Counted from the stretch's first letter, positions 6,330 to 14,868 are shown. The stretch: DNA of 20,541 bases from Candidatus Methanophaga sp. GoMg3.2 (GCA_013180565.1 QBUN01000413.1:1-20541), one strand, 5' to 3'. The notes: generated from the sequence alone by a model not told the origin. Program-made: numbers and translations.

Positions 6330-6852
6330 TCATCGCCTTCCCATGATTATGTATAGCACGATGATTATCGCTGCTATCACTAATGACACCGTACCTGCAT
6401 CCACTATTGGTGCAACCTCTTCAAATAACCAAAAACGTCCCGCTCTCGGTGTTTGGTATTATTTCAGCCAAATCGAGGTTATGCACCAAAACCGCCTCCA
6501 ACGTTAGATAGCTCGTTGTGCCGGCATCGCCTATCACCTCAAAGGCGACGCTTGCTACTGTACCATCGCCATTTATACCGGACGAATCCGCCAGCGCGAT
6601 TATAACCGCTCCATCATTCGCGGTATTCGACTCGATTAGCGCGTTTTTACCAAGTGCACCTGCTTCGACATCTACTGCGCATAAGACATCGGCATCATAA
6701 TTCAAAACGATGTCCATACTTCCGACTTCTGTGGAACCTTCAAGATTGATCGGCACTTCTACTGTACTTCCTTTTGCTCCTGTTATATCGCTCACGCTGA
6801 CGGTCAAACCACCTGCCGAGGCGAGAGCTACAAGGCATAGCAAGCATAGCAA
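6330..6852 (-). pseudogene. Cohesin-domain surface protein, frameshifted before its C-terminal membrane anchor
   Basis: TTG 6852 is used as start because AGGAGA (6862-6867 complement) lies 9 nt upstream; no ATG is available. A hydrophobic signal (LLCLLCLVALASA) leads to one cohesin domain (about residues 16-140). Landmarks are GAKGSTVEVPINLEG, MDIVLNYDADVLCAVDVEAG, AVIIALADSSGINGDGTVAS and SGTF. The frame then stops at 6421-6423. Removing one A from the five-A run 6431-6435 changes the end to GTFWLFEEVAPIVDAG followed by a membrane span (TVSLVIAAIIIVLYIIM) and basic GRR, ending at 6330. That is an expected anchor for such proteins. I therefore treat the gene as broken or mis-sequenced; the intact frame alone is 143 residues (6421-6852). 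Cohesins bind dockerins; no dockerin is visible in the window. The lysozyme-like gene lies 70 bp upstream. Confidence 0.75.
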
Positions 6853-6922
6853 ATAAATCCCTCTCCTGAAATTTTCCGCTGGAAGACAATAGAATTAAAA
6901 TAAAATTCCGGTTTGGTCTTTT

Positions 6923-9772
6923 CTAACAGTGTCCATGGACGCAACTTACACATTTACCCTCTTCGTAATTGCACTCGTGTATGAGTTTTCCATTGGCAGA
7001 CCAGCCCTTACATACTCCATGCTTTTTGCCATCTTTGTAATTCCTCTCGGATCTGAGTGTTCCATCTACATGCCACTCCTTATATACTCCATGCTTTTTG
7101 CCATCTTTGTAATTCCTCTCGTATCTGAGTGTTCCATCTACATGCCACTCCTTATATACTCCATGCCTTTTGCCATCTTTGTAATTATCCTCGTATCTGA
7201 GTGTTCCATCTACACGCCACCTCTTAAATACTCCATGCGCTTTGCCATCTTTGTAATTCAGCTCGTATTTGAGTGTTCCATCTTCATACCACCCCTTACA
7301 TACTCCATGCGCTTTGCCATCTTTGTAATTCCACTCGCATTCGGGCGTTCCATCTTCATACCACCACTTAGTTACTCCATGCCGTTCGCCCTCAATGTTG
7401 TGACAATAGAAGCGAAGTTTCTTCGTTTTTTCCGTGTCATACCACGTGTAATACGGACCAACAAAGCCGTTTGGCGTTGACCAATATTCACTATAGTCTT
7501 TTACAATGTGGGACGCTTCGTTTGGAATTGGAATTGGACAGTTAAATTCTCCGTCAGAAGTGTCTTCTTCCTCTTCTCCCTCCTCATCTTTCTCCTCAAA
7601 AAAACCATATTTGATCAGCAACTCGACGAAGAAGATCTTCGCGTTGACGGCATGTGTACGAGCGCTGTAGTAAGGCTCTTTTTCATCACGGGGGTATGGG
7701 TATGCACTTTTGAGATCAAAATCTGCGATAAGAATGGAGTCCGAGTTGTACGGACCGACCACCAGCACCGCCAGACCAGACTCCCTGAGGATACGCATCT
7801 GCTCTGGATCGGGATGCTTCGCCTCCAGTTTGAGATTTTTGTACGGATCACTACGGTCGATTGGGCCCTTAAGCAAGCTCTTCGCCCATGTCTTGTCCAG
7901 ATTTTTGTTGACGTTATCCAAGATCCAATTTATCTCACGGGCTGCGCCCTCGATGGCGTATTCTGGCTGGTTAAGGCGCTCCCAGGTAATGTAATCTATG
8001 GCACACTCGCGCTTTAACTGTAAGTATTCCTCGAGCGAGAATTCTGCTTCTCCTGGCTGCATGGGTCCCACTGACTGAAAAGGGTCCTCTTGCGGTTTGA
8101 CTGGTAGTGTTTCAGGAGTCTCGAGGAATTTCTTGATATCGTCTTCGGTCACATCCACAAGACCGTGTTTCTTAGCCGTGTTAATGGTTATCTGTGCCAT
8201 GCCTACTGAGCCCGTGTCAAAAATCACCTCTTGGAGCTGGTCCCACAGACCGTAGTCTCCTAATTCGTTGAGAATAACTGTAGCTAGGAGCCGCTGAGGA
8301 ATGTTATGCTTTTTAGCAGCCACCCTAATATCTTCTTCATAGGGGTCGATCTGTTTGTGGATCCATTTGAGTGTTTCCTCCTCTGTCATATCGTTCAGTG
8401 TACCGGGGTTCATGCGTCCCCATGCAACTACCGAGGCCCGCTTGGATGCAACTTCAATAACCTCCTCCTTATTTTTTCGTGTTTTTATATCATACTTCAG
8501 TACAGGGTCTGCCTCTATGATCTCATCGGGAGGTCTTGAAAACTCAAGCTCATCAACGCTTTCAGCAAATGATTTTGGGATTACTTCTATGTGCGAATAT
8601 TCTATCGCTTTATCACCTGTATTCTCAAATCTAAGTATGATCTTTCCACTAAATCCCGAATCAGTCTTATCAAGTTCCCTACTTTTGTCTAAAAACAGGT
8701 CTTCAGCAACCTCTTCTCTCTCGAAGGAATAAACATATTTGTCTTCTGAACCATCATTATCAAAATCAAACGTTTCAATGTTGCCGACGATGAACTCTGG
8801 AAGTTCATCCACGCTGGGCTCCTGTGTAGTTGGCGTGGGTGCTGGACCTGTTGCACCGCTGCTGTATACAACTACATTATCCCAGTATTGGTCTGGTTGG
8901 TAGTAAAGATAGAGACCTATCTTTCCCTTGGGGAACTCTGCGTTTTCCAATGTAGTTTTCAGTACATCATTTACGTAAGCTTTAAACTCGCTGCCTACAA
9001 CTTCTACTTTCACCTGTAGCTCTTCTCCAGGCTCATGACCTAAGGTCACTTGCCCCTTATAATCGGCCCACATACCGCCCTTTCTAACATACCAGTATAT
9101 GTCGTTGTAGCTTGGGCGAACAATCAAAGCGATACCGTTGTCTTGATCCTGTGCCCGCACGAGCAAGCCACCATCCTGCGCATTGAAGAGGTCAGCCTCT
9201 ATGACGTAATCTTGCCAGTTCGTGTCGCCAGCCATAGAAAATCTATAGGTATCTGTCGTAGCGGTATATTTGCCAGTGTACGGGTATAAAAGATGTACTT
9301 CCCAATTTCCAACTTCATTGCCAAACCCCGGAGCATAACCATCATCAAAATTCGCCTCAAAAAGAATTGTTGCCTCTTCGGAAGTTGGCAGTGTCCCCTC
9401 TTGCACCGTAACAACATTACTTCGGGCAATATCGGGCAATTCAAAGCTATCAAAGAGCCGAAACTCATAATCGCCTGGCTCATCTGGTGCAGTGAAGATT
9501 AGCGTACCGCTCTTTTCCCCTGCTAAGTAGTATCCCACATCATATTCTTCTTCATTCGGGTCACCAACCTTATACCTGGCAATCCAGTCCAATACAAAGC
9601 CAGGCGCATCAGAATACGTTACGGTGATTTCATCGCCCGGGTTAACAATATTTGGATAAGCGGAAATATCAACTGAAGAACCACTTAACCCGCAAACCGG
9701 AACTACGCTCATAACCAAAAAAGTTATGACCAATATCTCTAAAAGTATAACAAATTTCTTATTTGTGTTCAT
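6923..9772 (-). CDS. Secreted modular protein: Ig-like, LamG-like, lysozyme-like and MORN-like repeats
   Basis: About 949 residues, extracellular by its signal peptide (residues 1-28, hydrophobic FVILLEILVITFLVMSVV). Domains in order: an Ig-like sandwich (about 33-123, YPNIVNPGDEITVTY ... GDYEFRLF); a LamG/concanavalin-like fold (about 130-305, NWQDYVIEADLF ... GLLVRAQDQDNGIALIV ... KGKIGLYLYY); a Thr/Pro linker; a short beta region with a single Ca-loop-like DFDNDGSED; a lysozyme/transglycosylase-like domain (about 480-720) with ILNELGDYG, whose Glu503 is a candidate acid, and GSVGMAQI; an acidic linker; six 24-residue MORN-like repeats (about 794-937) and a Cys/His-rich end. Start: AGGGAG (9781-9786 complement) is 8 nt before ATG 9772, better than GTG 9781. 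The target is unknown. Lysozyme-like domains normally cut peptidoglycan, which archaea lack, so it may attack bacterial neighbours or act on another glycan. Confidence 0.85.
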   Translation of the reverse strand: MNTNKKFVILLEILVITFLVMSVVPVCGLSGSSVDISAYPNIVNPGDEITVTYSDAPGFVLDWIARYKVGDPNEEEYDVGYYLAGEKSGTLIFTAPDEPGDYEFRLFDSFELPDIARSNVVTVQEGTLPTSEEATILFEANFDDGYAPGFGNEVGNWEVHLLYPYTGKYTATTDTYRFSMAGDTNWQDYVIEADLFNAQDGGLLVRAQDQDNGIALIVRPSYNDIYWYVRKGGMWADYKGQVTLGHEPGEELQVKVEVVGSEFKAYVNDVLKTTLENAEFPKGKIGLYLYYQPDQYWDNVVVYSSGATGPAPTPTTQEPSVDELPEFIVGNIETFDFDNDGSEDKYVYSFEREEVAEDLFLDKSRELDKTDSGFSGKIILRFENTGDKAIEYSHIEVIPKSFAESVDELEFSRPPDEIIEADPVLKYDIKTRKNKEEVIEVASKRASVVAWGRMNPGTLNDMTEEETLKWIHKQIDPYEEDIRVAAKKHNIPQRLLATVILNELGDYGLWDQLQEVIFDTGSVGMAQITINTAKKHGLVDVTEDDIKKFLETPETLPVKPQEDPFQSVGPMQPGEAEFSLEEYLQLKRECAIDYITWERLNQPEYAIEGAAREINWILDNVNKNLDKTWAKSLLKGPIDRSDPYKNLKLEAKHPDPEQMRILRESGLAVLVVGPYNSDSILIADFDLKSAYPYPRDEKEPYYSARTHAVNAKIFFVELLIKYGFFEEKDEEGEEEEDTSDGEFNCPIPIPNEASHIVKDYSEYWSTPNGFVGPYYTWYDTEKTKKLRFYCHNIEGERHGVTKWWYEDGTPECEWNYKDGKAHGVCKGWYEDGTLKYELNYKDGKAHGVFKRWRVDGTLRYEDNYKDGKRHGVYKEWHVDGTLRYERNYKDGKKHGVYKEWHVDGTLRSERNYKDGKKHGVCKGWSANGKLIHECNYEEGKCVSCVHGHC
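7013..7390. repeat. 72-bp tandem repeat array encoding MORN-like repeats
   Basis: The plus-strand word TACTCCATGC or close variants recurs at 7013, 7085, 7157, 7229, 7301 and 7373, exactly 72 bp apart. Central units are nearly identical in DNA, outer ones more diverged. Each encodes a 24-residue unit of the form NYKDGKxHGVxKxWxxDGTLRYE. The pattern suggests recent duplication or gene conversion in the middle of the array. Confidence 0.9.
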
Positions 9773-9832
9773 GGCATCCACTCCCTAAAAGTTTAGCTAC
9801 AAAGAACTTATGTGTTTTATTCTCTCTCCGAG

Positions 9833-9839
9833 TATAAAA
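9833..9839 (-). promoter_or_regulatory. TATA-like box for the secreted modular protein
   Basis: Minus-strand TTTTATA about 60 nt before ATG 9772; expected initiation near 9810 would give a leader of about 40 nt containing the AGGGAG ribosome binding site. Confidence 0.4.
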
Positions 9840-9901
9840 GCTTTTCCGTTTTCTTTTTTAATTAAATGCTTGTATTGTTTATTATTTATTAAAGAGCGAG
9901 C

Positions 9902-10561
9902 ATGAAAGTCGTATTTTCTATAGGTGGCATATATTTCGCAGATGCAGCGCGCATAAAAGCACTTGCTAAGGTCTTAGATGAGCTTGCGGTGTCATGCACC
10001 CTATATGTAGTTACCGGCGGTGGAGCGATAGCGCGCGATAGTATAAATATAGCACGTGATTTAGGCGCGAACGAAGCATGTTGCGATTATATCGGCATAG
10101 CGGTGACGCGACTAAATGCGAAATTACTCATAACCGCGTTAAAAGAAGCGTATCCGGAACCGTTTTCCGATTATAAAGAAGTGGCCGCGGTGCAAGAAGA
10201 CAATAAGATAGCAGTAATGGGCGGTGTAAGCCCCGGACACACAACCGATGCAGTAGCTGCGATCCTCGCTGAATACGTATATGCAGACCGTCTCATAGTT
10301 GTGACCTCAGTAGACGGCGTCTACGATGCCGACCCGCATGTTTATCCGGACGCGAAGAAATACGACCGGCTCACGGCAAAGGAGCTCGTAGCGCTGACAA
10401 TGAAAGAGGTGCTAAAAGCAGGGTCGCAAATTGTTGTAGATCCCGTTGCCGCGAAGATAATAGAACGGAGCGGAATAGAGACTATTGTTATTGATGGCCG
10501 CAACCCACGTAATATTACCGGTGCCGTTCACGGCGATCATCATGGCACTGTGATCTCGTGA
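9902..10561 (+). CDS. pyrH: Uridylate kinase (UMP kinase), archaeal type
   Basis: 219 residues, the usual length for archaeal UMP kinases of the amino-acid kinase family. They phosphorylate UMP to UDP in pyrimidine nucleotide synthesis. Visible motifs are the N-terminal VVFSIGG, the nucleotide/substrate glycine loop VVTGGGAIARDSINIARDLG, GGVSPGHTTDAVAAILAE, and the ATP-site VTSVDGVYDADPHVYPDAKKY. It also has LTMKEVLKAGSQIVVDPVAAKII and the C-terminal DGRNPRNI. ATG 9902 has only a weak purine-rich leader (AAAGAGCGAG). The secreted modular protein gene is divergent upstream. Downstream is a 187-bp spacer with an inverted repeat, then rpl32e convergent on the minus strand, so pyrH appears monocistronic. 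Confidence 0.95.
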   Translation: MKVVFSIGGIYFADAARIKALAKVLDELAVSCTLYVVTGGGAIARDSINIARDLGANEACCDYIGIAVTRLNAKLLITALKEAYPEPFSDYKEVAAVQEDNKIAVMGGVSPGHTTDAVAAILAEYVYADRLIVVTSVDGVYDADPHVYPDAKKYDRLTAKELVALTMKEVLKAGSQIVVDPVAAKIIERSGIETIVIDGRNPRNITGAVHGDHHGTVIS

Positions 10562-10592
10562 ATAGGTCATTGTCTAAAAACCCCGTGATTTA

Positions 10593-10694
10593 TCACCGCT
10601 GAGATCGCCGAGGGCGCAGAGTTTAAGACAAGAGCTTTCCAATCAACGCTTGTTTCTTCTGATGCCTCTGCGTTCTCCGCGCACTCTGCGGTAA
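10593..10694. repeat. 29-nt imperfect inverted repeat pair between pyrH and rpl32e
   Basis: Arm 10593-10621 (starts TCACCGCTGAGATCGCC) and the complement of 10666-10694 match at 22 of 29 positions, both ending CGCAGAG. The inner 44 nt is unremarkable. It lies between two convergent genes, so it could form a large hairpin at both 3' ends. CGCAGAG/CTCTGCG-rich inverted segments are commonly dispersed in prokaryotic genomes, and the 3961-4148 spacer has a related flavour. MITE-like origin or bidirectional terminator are both possible. Confidence 0.6.
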
Positions 10695-10748
10695 AACTTG
10701 AGGATATAGTGATTTCCCACTGGAAGATTCGACAGTGTCGACAGCCCG

Positions 10749-11120
10749 TTATTCGGATGTCACGAGTCCGACATGTCGCATAGGATTAAGCACTTTAATA
10801 CCAAGTGCAGCAGCTTTCTCTTCTATCACTTCCCGTTTCCGTCTCCCTACTGTTGCTGCAATCCGCACAGCTACTTCATCTATTGGATCTGCCTTAGCGA
10901 GGTCATTTGGATTAAAGATAAGCACTTCGTGCATTCCTGACGGATGCAAGCCACGATCTTCCTTTCTCCTTCTATACCCTACTTGCACCCATGCCGGTTT
11001 TCCACCTCTATGCTCTCGCACCTTGTTATCATGGCCACGAGGCCTTCTCCAGCTCTTACTCAGCTTCTTCTTCTTCCACCAGCCATATCGTGCAAATTTT
11101 ACCCTTCTTCTCTTTATCAT
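10749..11120 (-). CDS. rpl32e: 50S ribosomal protein L32e
   Basis: 123 residues, strongly basic. Signature segments are FARYGWWKKKKLSKSWRRPRG, the conserved HDNKVREHRGGKPAWVQVGYR, then GLHPSGMHEVLIFNPNDL and the C-terminal IAATVGRRKREVIEEKAAALGIKVLN. L32e is an archaeal/eukaryal large-subunit protein that binds 23S rRNA. It usually sits in the spc-type ribosomal protein cluster near L6, L19e and L18. Here no other ribosomal gene is adjacent: ATG 11120 begins 2 nt after the serA stop, so it is expressed at the end of the serA transcript. The protein looks complete and functional. Confidence 0.96.
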   Translation of the reverse strand: MIKRRRVKFARYGWWKKKKLSKSWRRPRGHDNKVREHRGGKPAWVQVGYRRRKEDRGLHPSGMHEVLIFNPNDLAKADPIDEVAVRIAATVGRRKREVIEEKAAALGIKVLNPMRHVGLVTSE

Positions 11121-11122
11121 TT

Positions 11123-12751
11123 TTACAGTTTCACCAACTTTACATCTATTAGATTCTCTACCTTCATTATATCTTCTATAATATCGTCAGCAACCGGATT
11201 GTCCACATTAAGTACCATCACCGCTTCGCCTTCTATCTTCTCACGCCCCACTCGCATCCCGGTTATATTTATGCTGCGGTCACCAAGAATCGTACAAACA
11301 GGACCTATCACCCTCGGTTTATCAATGAATGAGCATATGAGCATGTGGCCGGAAGGAGACGCATCCATCCAGAACCCATCTATCCGCACTATTCTCGGAT
11401 CGTCTTTGCCGAATAGCGTGCCGGAAACGGTCGTTTCAAACTCGCCTTCTGTACGCAGGGTAATGCTAATCAAGGAGACGAAATTTTCAACGCCCTCCGT
11501 CTTACTCTCCGTGACTTTAACCCCGAATTTCTTCGCTATTGCCTCGGCATTCACATAGTTCACACCATCTGTGAACCACGCTAGGAAGTTCTTCAGTAGC
11601 GCTACGGTTATCATCCTTGTGTTTTTACCTATGCCTGCTTCTACCGCGCCTAATTCACCTTCATAAGAAACGTTAAACTGCTCAATTCGACGCGATTTCG
11701 GGATCAGTTGTGCACCGAGTAATCCCAGTTTCTCTGCTAATACTAAATACGGTTTTACGGTATCCATCAACTCCTCTTCGACATATAGCATGTTAAGCGC
11801 ATTTTTTACCGGCTTGTTGCTTAACGCTCCTATCACCTCATCGGCAATGACAACAGCAGCAGCTCTCTGCGCTTCGGTTGTTGATGCACCTAAATGCGGT
11901 GTAACGATTACTTCTTCCAGCTCCAGCAGATCATCATTGTTGGGGGGCTCATGCTCGAAGACATCAAGAGCAGCGCCTGCTACTTTACCTGCCTTTATCG
12001 CTTCCTTTAGCGCATCCTCATCTAATATACCACCACGAGCACAATTTATTACACGAACGCCGTCTTTCATCAATTCGAACTCGCTCTTACCTATCATATG
12101 GTACGTGTCCTTTGTGAGTGGCGTATGCAGAGTTATAAAATCAGCGGTAGCAAGTACCGCCTTAAAGCCCAAAAGCGTAATTCCTAGTTCTTTCGCTTTA
12201 TCCTGTGATATAAACGGGTCGTATGCAACTACTCGCATTCCAAACCCTTTTGCTCGCTTTGCTACTTCGCCCCCTACTCTTCCCATACCGATTGTGCCCA
12301 ATACCTTGCCGTTCACTTCCACACCCATGTGCTTCTTTCTTTCCCACTTGCCTGATTTCAGCGACACGTTTGCAGCCGGTATATCCCTCGAAATGCTGAG
12401 CAGCATCGCAAATGTATGCTCCGCAGCAGAGATGGTATTTGCGTCGGGCGAATTAACTACCAGAATTCCCTTTTCCGTCGCTCTTTCCACATCTATGTTG
12501 TCCACACCGACACCAGCCCTACCTATCACCTTTAAACGTTTGCCGGCATCGATTATCTCTTTCGTCACTGTTGTGCCGCTTCTTATCACCAGAGCATCAT
12601 AGTCGGCAATGCACGCTGCTAAATCTTCCTTGTTTAAGTCCGGTTCTACGTCAACGTCTCCAAACTCACGCAGCTTCTTTATCCCCTCTTCTGAGATATT
12701 GTCGGTTACAAGCACTTTACTTGTTGTTCCTTTTTCCGTGTTCACACTCAT
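11123..12751 (-). CDS. serA: D-3-phosphoglycerate dehydrogenase
   Basis: Catalyses NAD-dependent oxidation of 3-phosphoglycerate, the first step of serine synthesis. Domains: an N-terminal substrate region (KVLVTDNISEEGIKKL, GRAGVGVDNID); an NAD Rossmann fold with GTIGMGRVGGEV; the active-site INCARGGILDE Arg and VTPHLGASTTEAQ His; an intervening allosteric domain; and a C-terminal ACT domain (RVIGPVCTILGDRSINITGMRVGRE) for serine feedback. This is the long (about 540 aa) type usual in archaea. The frame is open to GTG 12784, but that start has no ribosome binding site and would add 11 poorly conserved residues. ATG 12751 has GGGAG 13 nt upstream and lies nearer the usual KVLVTD start, so I prefer it. 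rpl32e follows after 2 nt. Confidence 0.95.
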   Translation of the reverse strand: MSVNTEKGTTSKVLVTDNISEEGIKKLREFGDVDVEPDLNKEDLAACIADYDALVIRSGTTVTKEIIDAGKRLKVIGRAGVGVDNIDVERATEKGILVVNSPDANTISAAEHTFAMLLSISRDIPAANVSLKSGKWERKKHMGVEVNGKVLGTIGMGRVGGEVAKRAKGFGMRVVAYDPFISQDKAKELGITLLGFKAVLATADFITLHTPLTKDTYHMIGKSEFELMKDGVRVINCARGGILDEDALKEAIKAGKVAGAALDVFEHEPPNNDDLLELEEVIVTPHLGASTTEAQRAAAVVIADEVIGALSNKPVKNALNMLYVEEELMDTVKPYLVLAEKLGLLGAQLIPKSRRIEQFNVSYEGELGAVEAGIGKNTRMITVALLKNFLAWFTDGVNYVNAEAIAKKFGVKVTESKTEGVENFVSLISITLRTEGEFETTVSGTLFGKDDPRIVRIDGFWMDASPSGHMLICSFIDKPRVIGPVCTILGDRSINITGMRVGREKIEGEAVMVLNVDNPVADDIIEDIMKVENLIDVKLVKL

Positions 12752-12839
12752 CTGGGATTGCCCACTCCCACTCTTTAAACGCACTTAGTGATATGAATAG
12801 ATAATAGATATAAGTAAATATAAATAAAATCAAAAATAT

Positions 12840-14810
12840 CTAAACCGCCCTCTTATACGCTCCGCTCTCCTTCGCCAACGCAACAAGCCGTCTATAACAC
12901 CCTTCGCTTTCCAGCGTATTGGAATCACCAATTAAAACCAACTTCCGTTTCGCTCTCGTTATGGAGACATTAAGCCTCCTCAAATCATTGAGAAATCCTA
13001 TAGTCCCCGATTTGTTACTCCTCACAAATGACACAATGACTACCTCCTTCTCCCTGCCCTGGAACCCATCCACAGTCTTTATCTCCAAGCCCTCTACATG
13101 GAGCATCCTTTTAATCTGCGCTACCTGGTCATCGTAAGGCGAGATAACTGCTATATCTTCCGGTCTTATACCCCGGTTTAACAGTCGTTCGGCAACATCC
13201 TTAACCAATCTCGCCTCACCGGGGTTCTCTCTCGATGTAGATCCTTTTCGTACACGTTCCTCAAGCTCATCGCAGGTATCAATAAACAAAAATGGTTTTA
13301 CATCTTCACTCTCTTCATCTACTGATTCTGGGAGTATATCCATAAGAGTACGCCGTTTTACCTGTTCATCTGCTTTCAGCTTACCATCATAGAACTCCCG
13401 ATTCGGGAATTCCGCTATCTCTTCGTTCATTCTATACTGCACATCAAGCATAACTCGTATCTTATCACCATGTAGCGCCAGAAGTCGCTCGAAAAGACTC
13501 TTGGTGAAACTCCTGCATGCCGCCTCCTCGTTCAAAACAGTAGGTGGTAGCTGCTTGTGATCCCCAGCCATGATAAACCGCTTCGCCTTGAGCACGGCAA
13601 TCAATGCTGAAGGTTCGGTGGACTGAGTGGCCTCGTCAATAACGGCAAAATCGAACTTTTCCGCTTTTAGTATCTCTGAGCCCGCAGTGCTGTTCGTTGT
13701 GCAAATTACTGTCGCAGCCTTTATAATTCGCCTTATTGCTCGCTCTTCCAGTTCACGTGCATCACCAAATAACTTGTCTAGCTCATGTTTCAAATCAAGC
13801 CATTTCTTCATGCCCTCTATTTTCTTCAGCGGTATTCCCCTCGTTGTCGCCCCTTCACTTGCAAGTAGCATTATCTCTTCATCACTTAATCCGCGTCTCC
13901 ATCGCATTTCCGGCATGATATACCGTTTCATGTGTTCCTTTAGCTCATATGCTCGCTCCCTGAACTCCTGCGCTTTTCGATAGTCCGGCTCGTCTTGAAC
14001 GAGATAATCGAGGCTTCTTCTTCGTAAAGCGGGTATTATTCGTGCCGGATGCCCTATTCGTACTACGTTCACGCCTATTTTGTCCAATCGTTCTACTAGG
14101 TTATCCACCGCCACGTTGGAGTCTGCTGCGGTTAATATCTTATTGCCACGCTTAATAAGCTGTGCTATGACCTCAACGCAGGTTATCGTCTTACCCGTTC
14201 CCGGCGGTCCATGGATGAGGAAGAAGTCACGTGCCGCCAAACTCCTTATAACCGCTTCCTGTTGGCTTTTGTTCAATTTCGTATTAAAGAATTCTATTTT
14301 ATCTGTCTGGGTGAACTCAGGGGCAGTATTACCAAGTAATTTGTCCTTACGCCAGCGCGGCAATCTTTTAAATTGCTTTAACGCTTCGATCATCCGTTGA
14401 AACGTAATGTCATTAACAAAAAGGTCAATTCTAAGGTCTTTATGATACACAAAACCGGGTGGCGCATTATCAAATGCAACTGTGATAGCATACGAGGTCT
14501 TCTCTGCTACAGTACCCAGCGGGTTGTCCTCATCCCACAGGCTTGTTTTACTTATCAGTACGAGATCTCCAACTTCTATTTCACTTTCTGGTAATGTGGT
14601 ACCGGCAGTTTGTTTTCTAAACTGCACTAAGTGCTTTCCGCCCAGTCCCAGGTCCTGAGATTTTCCTTTCATCATTAAAAATGCTCTACCTCTCTCTTCC
14701 CGTTCTCGACCACTCAACCGCCGCATCTCCTCTTCATGCCGCCGCATCTGCTCCTCGCGTTCCAATTCCACGAGTTCTGTAAAATGCCCTATATATTTGT
14801 TATCATCCAT
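12840..14810 (-). CDS. Superfamily 1 DNA/RNA helicase, Upf1/IGHMBP2-like
   Basis: 656 residues. All SF1B landmarks are present: Walker A GPPGTGKT (201-208), ADSNVAVDNLVERL (Ia), IDEATQ (391-396), AGDHKQLPPT (motif III), QYRM (458-461), VDGFQGREKEVVIVS (motif V) and NVSITRAKRKL (motif VI). The N-terminal 100 residues have an Arg/Glu-rich helix followed by a beta-barrel-like segment (IEVGDLVLISK ... GTVAEKTSYAITVAF), as in IGHMBP2/Hcs1 proteins. Such enzymes unwind DNA or RNA using ATP, with 5'-3' polarity typical for the group. ATG 14810 is 58 nt after the SAMP-like gene. A GGAGGGTGATG lies at that gene's stop, and no close ribosome binding site precedes ATG 14810. A cytoplasmic role in RNA or repair is likely, the exact substrate unknown. 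Confidence 0.93.
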   Translation of the reverse strand: MDDNKYIGHFTELVELEREEQMRRHEEEMRRLSGREREERGRAFLMMKGKSQDLGLGGKHLVQFRKQTAGTTLPESEIEVGDLVLISKTSLWDEDNPLGTVAEKTSYAITVAFDNAPPGFVYHKDLRIDLFVNDITFQRMIEALKQFKRLPRWRKDKLLGNTAPEFTQTDKIEFFNTKLNKSQQEAVIRSLAARDFFLIHGPPGTGKTITCVEVIAQLIKRGNKILTAADSNVAVDNLVERLDKIGVNVVRIGHPARIIPALRRRSLDYLVQDEPDYRKAQEFRERAYELKEHMKRYIMPEMRWRRGLSDEEIMLLASEGATTRGIPLKKIEGMKKWLDLKHELDKLFGDARELEERAIRRIIKAATVICTTNSTAGSEILKAEKFDFAVIDEATQSTEPSALIAVLKAKRFIMAGDHKQLPPTVLNEEAACRSFTKSLFERLLALHGDKIRVMLDVQYRMNEEIAEFPNREFYDGKLKADEQVKRRTLMDILPESVDEESEDVKPFLFIDTCDELEERVRKGSTSRENPGEARLVKDVAERLLNRGIRPEDIAVISPYDDQVAQIKRMLHVEGLEIKTVDGFQGREKEVVIVSFVRSNKSGTIGFLNDLRRLNVSITRAKRKLVLIGDSNTLESEGCYRRLVALAKESGAYKRAV

Positions 14811-14868
14811 TTTTTTAGTCGTGTCTCAAGCTTAGTTAGTTTAGTTTGAGTAAAGATATTGCTTTACA

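Noticed and set aside
7013..7390. Regular repeats that could be taken for a CRISPR array
   Set aside because: The 72-bp units are contiguous, in frame and encode MORN-like repeats; there are no unique spacers.
8735..8775. A DFDNDGSED loop as a dockerin that would dock to the neighbouring cohesin
   Set aside because: There is a single calcium-loop-like motif only; a dockerin needs a duplicated loop-helix unit.
11790..12602. A 270-codon plus-strand frame opposite serA
   Set aside because: Antisense to the conserved serA domains, with Ser/Thr/Ala-biased shadow composition.
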